From NCBI RefSeq assembly GCF_009982895.1, contig NZ_WXZL01000018.1, positions 1 to 64,000 on the forward strand: a stretch of 64,000 nucleotides of DNA. Reading direction: 5' to 3'. Below are positions 59,882 to 64,000 of this stretch, one piece after another. This DNA comes from Deinococcus alpinitundrae. Its GTDB lineage: Bacteria > Deinococcota > Deinococci > Deinococcales > Deinococcaceae. The notes beneath the pieces were generated by a model that worked only from the letters and a program-made list of their open reading frames with translations, was not told the origin of the DNA and made no database searches. A program made the position numbers and the translations under genes. Every line of letters starts with the position of its first letter. Position 1 is the first letter of the stretch.

Positions 59882-60280
59882 TCAGCACCGGGCTCCCGGC
59901 GGCGCGGCCCTGATGTAACTTTTGAGCGGCGTGGTGAACCCGCTGCGGCGATAGCCAGTTTCGCGGATCAACTGCCCGCGTGCGTCGTAGGCGGCCCGCG
60001 CGTCGAGCATCTGCCCCGCGAAGCCGCTCCAGGTAACGCTGATGCCGGTCAGCCGTCCAGCGCGGTCGTAGCTCTGGCGCACCCGCAAACTATTGTCGGG
60101 AATGTTCTGGCCGTATTCGAGGAAGCGCACCTTGCCAGCAGCGTCGGTGGTGAGGCGCAGCTCGCCCACGGTGCAGGACCTGAAGGCGGCGGGCCGGGCG
60201 GTGCTGATGGGCGTCCTGACCACGGTGGCGGCGGCGTGCGGCAGGAGAGCGGCCAGGAACAGGAGACTCAGGTGGTTCAT
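59882..60280 (-). CDS. Small exported protein with YD-repeat-like motifs
   Basis: The protein has 132 residues and a signal peptide (MNHLSLLFLAALLPHAAAT). Two motifs resemble RHS/YD repeats: YDRAGRLTGISVTWSGF and YDARGQLIRETGYRRSG. Two cysteines (FRSCTVGEL and the final Cys) are present. It may be a carbohydrate- or envelope-binding fragment; no toxin domain is seen. TATTCC (plus-strand 60286-60291) precedes the ATG. Confidence 0.65.
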   Translation of the reverse strand: MNHLSLLFLAALLPHAAATVVRTPISTARPAAFRSCTVGELRLTTDAAGKVRFLEYGQNIPDNSLRVRQSYDRAGRLTGISVTWSGFAGQMLDARAAYDARGQLIRETGYRRSGFTTPLKSYIRAAPPGARC

Positions 60281-60368
60281 GAAGCGGAATACGGTCTGGA
60301 GAGCGGCGAAGTTGCGGCGCGGCGCGTTGTCCCGGTTTCTTTCCGGGCGACTCTGCCATACTTGCCGG

Positions 60369-60989
60369 GTGCTGATTGCCCGCAACCTTTCCGTGACCCT
60401 GGGGGCCGCCCGCGTGCTGCACGACGTTGACCTCGACGTCAAGGCGGGGCAGCTCCTGCACCTGACCGGCGGCAACGGCGCAGGCAAAACCACCTTGCTG
60501 CGGGTGCTGTGCGGCTTGATCGCCAGTTCCGGCAGCGTCAAGGTGCAGGGCCATCCGCCGCGCAGCGTGGCGGGCCGCGCCGCGCTGGCCTTCGTGCCCG
60601 ACGAGGCCGAACTCTACGATGACCTCACCATCGCCGAGCACGCCCAGTTCGCCGCGCTGGCCTACGCCGCGCCGCTCGAAGACCTCCACACCGCCCTCAA
60701 CGCCTTCGGACTGGGCCACCGGCTCGATCAGTTTCCGGCAGAGCTGTCACGCGGGACCCGTCAGAAAGTGGGTCTGGCGGTGGCGCTGGGCCTCAAGCGG
60801 CCCCTGACCCTGCTCGATGAACCGTTCGGCACGCTCGACACCGATTCGCGCCAGGTGCTGCGTGACAGCCTGAGTGCCCTGGCCGCCGATGGCCGCAGCG
60901 CCGTGCTGACCACCCACGGCGGCGAGCTGGCGCAGATGAAGGGTGTGCGTCAGGTCGCGGTGGGCGCGCTGCAAGGAACCAGCCGCTGA
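60369..60989 (+). CDS. ABC transporter ATP-binding protein
   Basis: This 206-residue single ATPase domain has Walker A LTGGNGAGKTTLLRVL, a signature variant ELSRGTRQKVGLAVAL (LSRGT in place of LSGGQ) and Walker B PLTLLDEPFGTLD, with H-loop TTHGGE. It resembles CcmA-type exporters. The GTG at 60369 is chosen because the domain starts there; the upstream frame is noncoding. The permease follows 8 bases later. Confidence 0.87.
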   Translation: MLIARNLSVTLGAARVLHDVDLDVKAGQLLHLTGGNGAGKTTLLRVLCGLIASSGSVKVQGHPPRSVAGRAALAFVPDEAELYDDLTIAEHAQFAALAYAAPLEDLHTALNAFGLGHRLDQFPAELSRGTRQKVGLAVALGLKRPLTLLDEPFGTLDTDSRQVLRDSLSALAADGRSAVLTTHGGELAQMKGVRQVAVGALQGTSR

Positions 60990-60997
60990 ACGGCACG

Positions 60998-62296
60998 TTG
61001 CAGTACCTCTACCTGATCTCGCTGGGGCGCGGCTGGCTCAACTGGTGGGGCTGGATGCGCCGCTCCGGCACGGTGGTGCTGGCCCTCTACGGCGGCACCT
61101 TCGCAGTACTGGTGCTGATCAGCATTCGCCAGTCGCTACCGCCGCCGCACCTGCCGGTCTGGGTGCTGGCGGGCGTCGCTGTGGCCGCGCTGCTGAGCGG
61201 CAGCCTGGGCCGCTGGCCGCCGTTCTGGCTCGACCGCCGCGAGGTCGCGCTGCTGCTGACGCCGCTGCCCACCCGTCAGACGCTGGTGTGGCCACTGCTG
61301 CGGGCGGTGGCTCCCGGCGTGGGCGTCGCGCTGCTGCTGGGCGTTTTTTTGCTGATTTTCTCGCAGGGCTGGCAACCGCTGCTGCTGCTGCCAGCCCTGA
61401 TGCTGGCCCGCCCGCTGCTCGGCTGGCTGACTTACCTGGCCCGCCAGACCCCGCGCTCGGCGGCTCCAGTGTGGGCGCTGTCGCTGCTGCCCGCGCTGGG
61501 CTCTTTCGGCTGGACAGCGCTGGGCCTGAGCGTGTTAGCGGTGCTGGTCCTTGGCGCAGCGCTGGGCTGGCCGCCGCTGAGGCACCCACCCGCCCGGCTG
61601 GCCCAGCACGCCCAGACCCTGTGGCTGTGGCGACTGCGCCGCAAGTACAAACTGCCGAAAACTCCGCTGCGCATGGAGCAGGCCCGGCCCGCCCGTCGCC
61701 CCCTGCGTCCGTTTCCGGCCACCTGGGGTGCGGCAGGGGCGATGCTGTGGCGCACCAGCTTGCAGATTCGTACCTCACCCGAAGTGGTGCTGCTGGGCGC
61801 GGCTGCTCTGGCAGGCGTGCTGATCGGTTTCTCGCTGCCGCTTCACCTGCCCGCGCTGGTGCTGGCTGGAGCGCTGACCCTGGGGGCCGAGCCGCTGACC
61901 CGCTCGCTGGGCAGCCCGGCTAACGTCACCTGGCCGGTGTCGCGGGGAGCAGCCTGGCTGGGGCAGGTGCTGCCGGGGGGCATCCTCGGCGGCGGGTTGG
62001 CGGCCCTGGCAGTGCTGATCGGGATGGTGGTGCTGCACGCATCGGTGCTGACCGGCACTTCGCTGGTGCTGGTCGCGCTGCTGCTCCCGATTTCAGCACT
62101 CAGCCTCACCGCCCTGCTGACGCGCTGGACCGGCAGCACGTCCGTGGAGGTCCGCATCGGCAGCGCCGCCGGGGTGGCCATTTTGACGGCGGGTCTATGG
62201 GCCGTGCTGCCGCCTGCCCTGCTGGGCGTGATGCCGCTGTCGCTGCTGGGCCTGACCCTGCTGACCTGGGGACTGAGCAGCGTGGAACTGGGCTGA
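60998..62296 (+). CDS. ABC transporter permease
   Basis: The 432-residue protein has about 10-12 hydrophobic segments (VVLALYGGTFAVLVLISIRQ; GVGVALLLGVFLLIFSQG; GTSLVLVALLLPISALSLTA). A basic loop lies in the middle (WLWRLRRKYKLPKTPLRMEQ). It starts with TTG eight bases after the ATPase gene, the likely partner. The substrate is unknown; it could be a drug or lipid exporter. Confidence 0.82.
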   Translation: MQYLYLISLGRGWLNWWGWMRRSGTVVLALYGGTFAVLVLISIRQSLPPPHLPVWVLAGVAVAALLSGSLGRWPPFWLDRREVALLLTPLPTRQTLVWPLLRAVAPGVGVALLLGVFLLIFSQGWQPLLLLPALMLARPLLGWLTYLARQTPRSAAPVWALSLLPALGSFGWTALGLSVLAVLVLGAALGWPPLRHPPARLAQHAQTLWLWRLRRKYKLPKTPLRMEQARPARRPLRPFPATWGAAGAMLWRTSLQIRTSPEVVLLGAAALAGVLIGFSLPLHLPALVLAGALTLGAEPLTRSLGSPANVTWPVSRGAAWLGQVLPGGILGGGLAALAVLIGMVVLHASVLTGTSLVLVALLLPISALSLTALLTRWTGSTSVEVRIGSAAGVAILTAGLWAVLPPALLGVMPLSLLGLTLLTWGLSSVELG

Positions 62297-62324
62297 GAGC
62301 AAACGTGGGTTGAAGGAAAAGGAG

Positions 62325-62352
62325 CCGCCTGAAGATCGTTCAGGCGGTTTTC
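62325..62352 (+). terminator. Intrinsic terminator after the ABC genes
   Basis: CCGCCTGAA (62325-62333) pairs with TTCAGGCGG (62339-62347) and is followed by TTTTC. Confidence 0.85.
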
Positions 62353-62673
62353 GTGTGGCGCTGGCTTTCAGCTTTTGCGGTTGCTGCTCCACCCCCAGCA
62401 GGCGGCCTCATGAGCGTCCGTTCCGCCCAAGAAGTCCCCCAACCCAGTGGGCTGGATAGCAGGTCGCTGCGCTCAGCATGGAGCCTCCCGCATTCCGGGC
62501 GGATACCCACAACAGCTTTCAGACTGTTGGGCAGTCACGAATTGGGCACTGTGCAAAAGACCTGCCGATAACTTCGGAGATGGAGGGCTGTGATTGACTT
62601 CAGTGAAAGAGCATGGTGACAGCTTTCCTTTCCTCCTCGGCGCTGGATAAAGTGGTCAAGACACCAGACACCC
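62353..62673. other. Intergenic region, no gene recognised
   Basis: About 320 bases between the ABC terminator and the 3' end of the mutase gene. Short frames here show no family resemblance. No terminator or repeat was made out. Confidence 0.5.
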
Positions 62674-64000
62674 TTAGGTCAACGGAGGAGTATTGCGCCC
62701 ACGCAGCAGCCCCAGTACTTCTCGCGCCGACTGCAAGATCGGCGTGCCGGGGCCGAAGATGCCCGCCACCCCGGCTGAGCGCAAAGCCGCGTAGTCCTGC
62801 TGCGGAATCACGCCGCCCGCGATCACCAGGATGTCATCCGCGCCCTCGGCCCGGAGTGCGGCGATCAGGCCCGGGATCAGGGTCTGGTGGCCCGCCGCCT
62901 GGCTGGAAACGCCGACCACGTGCACGTCGTTCTCGATGGCCTGGCGGGCGGCCTCCTGGGGCGTCTGAAACAGCGGCCCCACGTCCACATCGAAGCCCAG
63001 ATCGGCGAAGCCGGTGGCGATCACCTTCGCGCCCCGGTCATGGCCGTCTTGCCCCAGCTTGACCACCAGCATCCGGGGGCGGCGGCCCTCGGCCTCGGCA
63101 AAAGCCTCGATCTCGCCCTGCAAGGCCGCGAAGCCCTCGTCGTGCTCGAACCCCTGGGCGTAGACGCCGCTGAGGGTGCGCACCTCGGCGCTGTGGCGGC
63201 CCCAGACCCCTTCCAGCACCACCGACAGTTCACCCACCGTGGCCCGCGCCCGCATCGCCTCCACACTGAGGGCCAGCAGATTGCCCTCACCGCTGCGGGC
63301 GCCCTCAGCCAGCGCATTCAGCGTCCGCTCCACCGCCGCCAGATCGCGCCCAGCCTTGACCTGTTCCAGACGGCGCAACTGGGCCTCCCGCACACTGTCG
63401 TTGTCGATTTGCAGCACGTCGACCACCGTCGGCTGGCTCGGCTGGTACTTGTTGACACCCACGATCACGTCCTCGCCCCTATCGATGCGCCCCTGCTTGC
63501 GGGCCGCCGATTCCTCGATTCGGAGTTTGGGCAGGCCCGAGGCCACCGCCTTGGTCATGCCGCCGAGTTCCTCGACCTCGGCGATCAGCTTGCGCACTTC
63601 AGCCGCCAGATCGGCGGTCAGGCGCTCCATCAGGTAGCTACCGCCCCAGGGATCGACGACCTTGGGAATCCCGCTTTCCTCCTGAATGATCAGCTGGGTA
63701 TTGCGGGCGATGCGCGCTGAGAAGTCGGTGGGCAGCCCGATGGCCTCATCGAACGAGTTGGTGTGCAGGCTCTGGGTGCCGCCGAACACCGCCGCCAGCG
63801 CCTCGACGGCGGTGCGAACGACGTTGTTGTAGGGGTCTTGCTCAGTCAGCGACCAGCCGGAGGTCTGACAGTGGGTGCGCAGGGCACTGCTGAGCGGATT
63901 TTGCGGCTCGAAGGGAGCCAACAGCTCGGCCCACAGCAGCCGGGCGGCCCGCAACTTGGCGATCTCGGTGTAGAAGTCCATGCCGATGGCGAAGAAGAAC
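62674..64000 (-). CDS. Methylmalonyl-CoA mutase, 3' part (runs off the window)
   Basis: About 442 residues are visible, entering the window at [20 protein letters not shown]. The catalytic barrel includes [20 protein letters not shown] and [14 protein letters not shown]. The C-terminal B12 domain has [20 protein letters not shown] with DxHxxG, then [15 protein letters not shown]. The enzyme links propionyl-CoA breakdown to succinyl-CoA. The start lies beyond 64000. Confidence 0.95.
   Translation of the reverse strand, partial: FFFAIGMDFYTEIAKLRAARLLWAELLAPFEPQNPLSSALRTHCQTSGWSLTEQDPYNNVVRTAVEALAAVFGGTQSLHTNSFDEAIGLPTDFSARIARNTQLIIQEESGIPKVVDPWGGSYLMERLTADLAAEVRKLIAEVEELGGMTKAVASGLPKLRIEESAARKQGRIDRGEDVIVGVNKYQPSQPTVVDVLQIDNDSVREAQLRRLEQVKAGRDLAAVERTLNALAEGARSGEGNLLALSVEAMRARATVGELSVVLEGVWGRHSAEVRTLSGVYAQGFEHDEGFAALQGEIEAFAEAEGRRPRMLVVKLGQDGHDRGAKVIATGFADLGFDVDVGPLFQTPQEAARQAIENDVHVVGVSSQAAGHQTLIPGLIAALRAEGADDILVIAGGVIPQQDYAALRSAGVAGIFGPGTPILQSAREVLGLLRGRNTPPLT

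Noticed and set aside
62353..62571. Short plus-strand frame after the ABC terminator
   Set aside because: It starts just after a terminator, lacks a ribosome site and resembles no protein family.

Overview
The window reads as a chromosomal segment of a Deinococcus species. It is GC-rich and tightly packed. Many genes begin with an ATG or GTG placed 5-9 bases after a TANNNT -10 box, the leaderless-mRNA style known from Deinococcus. The gene set also fits: UvrA1, UvrD/PcrA, an insertion-type class I UvrA, a YvcK with an N-terminal membrane anchor, a fused CobA-HemD, DUF4259 and several lineage-restricted exported proteins. The assignment comes from gene content and style, not from a database search.

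Layout. 1-146 holds the tail of an IS630-type transposase. 160-6490 carries gltX, a pterin carbinolamine dehydratase, a thioesterase, the kynB-kynU pair and two envelope proteins. 6571-11969 is a run of mostly exported proteins (LEA14-like lipoprotein, amidase, AmiC-type cell-wall amidase, BsuPI-like protein) ending in a frameshifted Nudix gene. 11966-14641 has uvrD and a frameshifted VOC gene. 14951-18825 has a CDF metal transporter, an exported protein and eutBC. 19097-24171 has a small unknown gene, glyS under a T-box leader, a fasciclin protein and gyrB. 24414-33411 has rapZ-yvcK, an SIS-domain protein, a TrmH methylase and an MFS pump with a divergent HTH regulator. 33615-40194 has uvrA, map and msrPQ. 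41322-46692 has ispG and the rimP-nusA-rnpM-infB operon. 46761-51866 has an ECF sigma/anti-sigma pair with a secreted repeat protein and a secreted phospholipase A2. 52058-57132 has etfAB, hydroxyacid-oxoacid transhydrogenase and small enzymes. 57405-62296 has cobA-hemD and an ABC transporter. The last gene, 62674-64000, is the 3' part of methylmalonyl-CoA mutase.

Most notable signals. (1) The ECF sigma operon (49508-50056 and 48786-49511) and the downstream secreted repeat gene (47979-48698) each have an upstream element TGAATCCAA-N13-GCGTWTC, in both cases exactly 17 bases before the start codon. This strongly suggests an autoregulated sigma regulon. (2) A perfect 27-bp inverted repeat with a 9-base loop lies between eutC and the next gene (18932-18994). 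(3) Two intergenic regions, before 2253 and before 19097, share a ~30-base element at nearly the same distance from the start codon. (4) glyS has a T-box riboswitch. (5) About 25 genes show leaderless-type -10 boxes, which in several cases decide the start codon. No tRNA, rRNA or CRISPR array was found.
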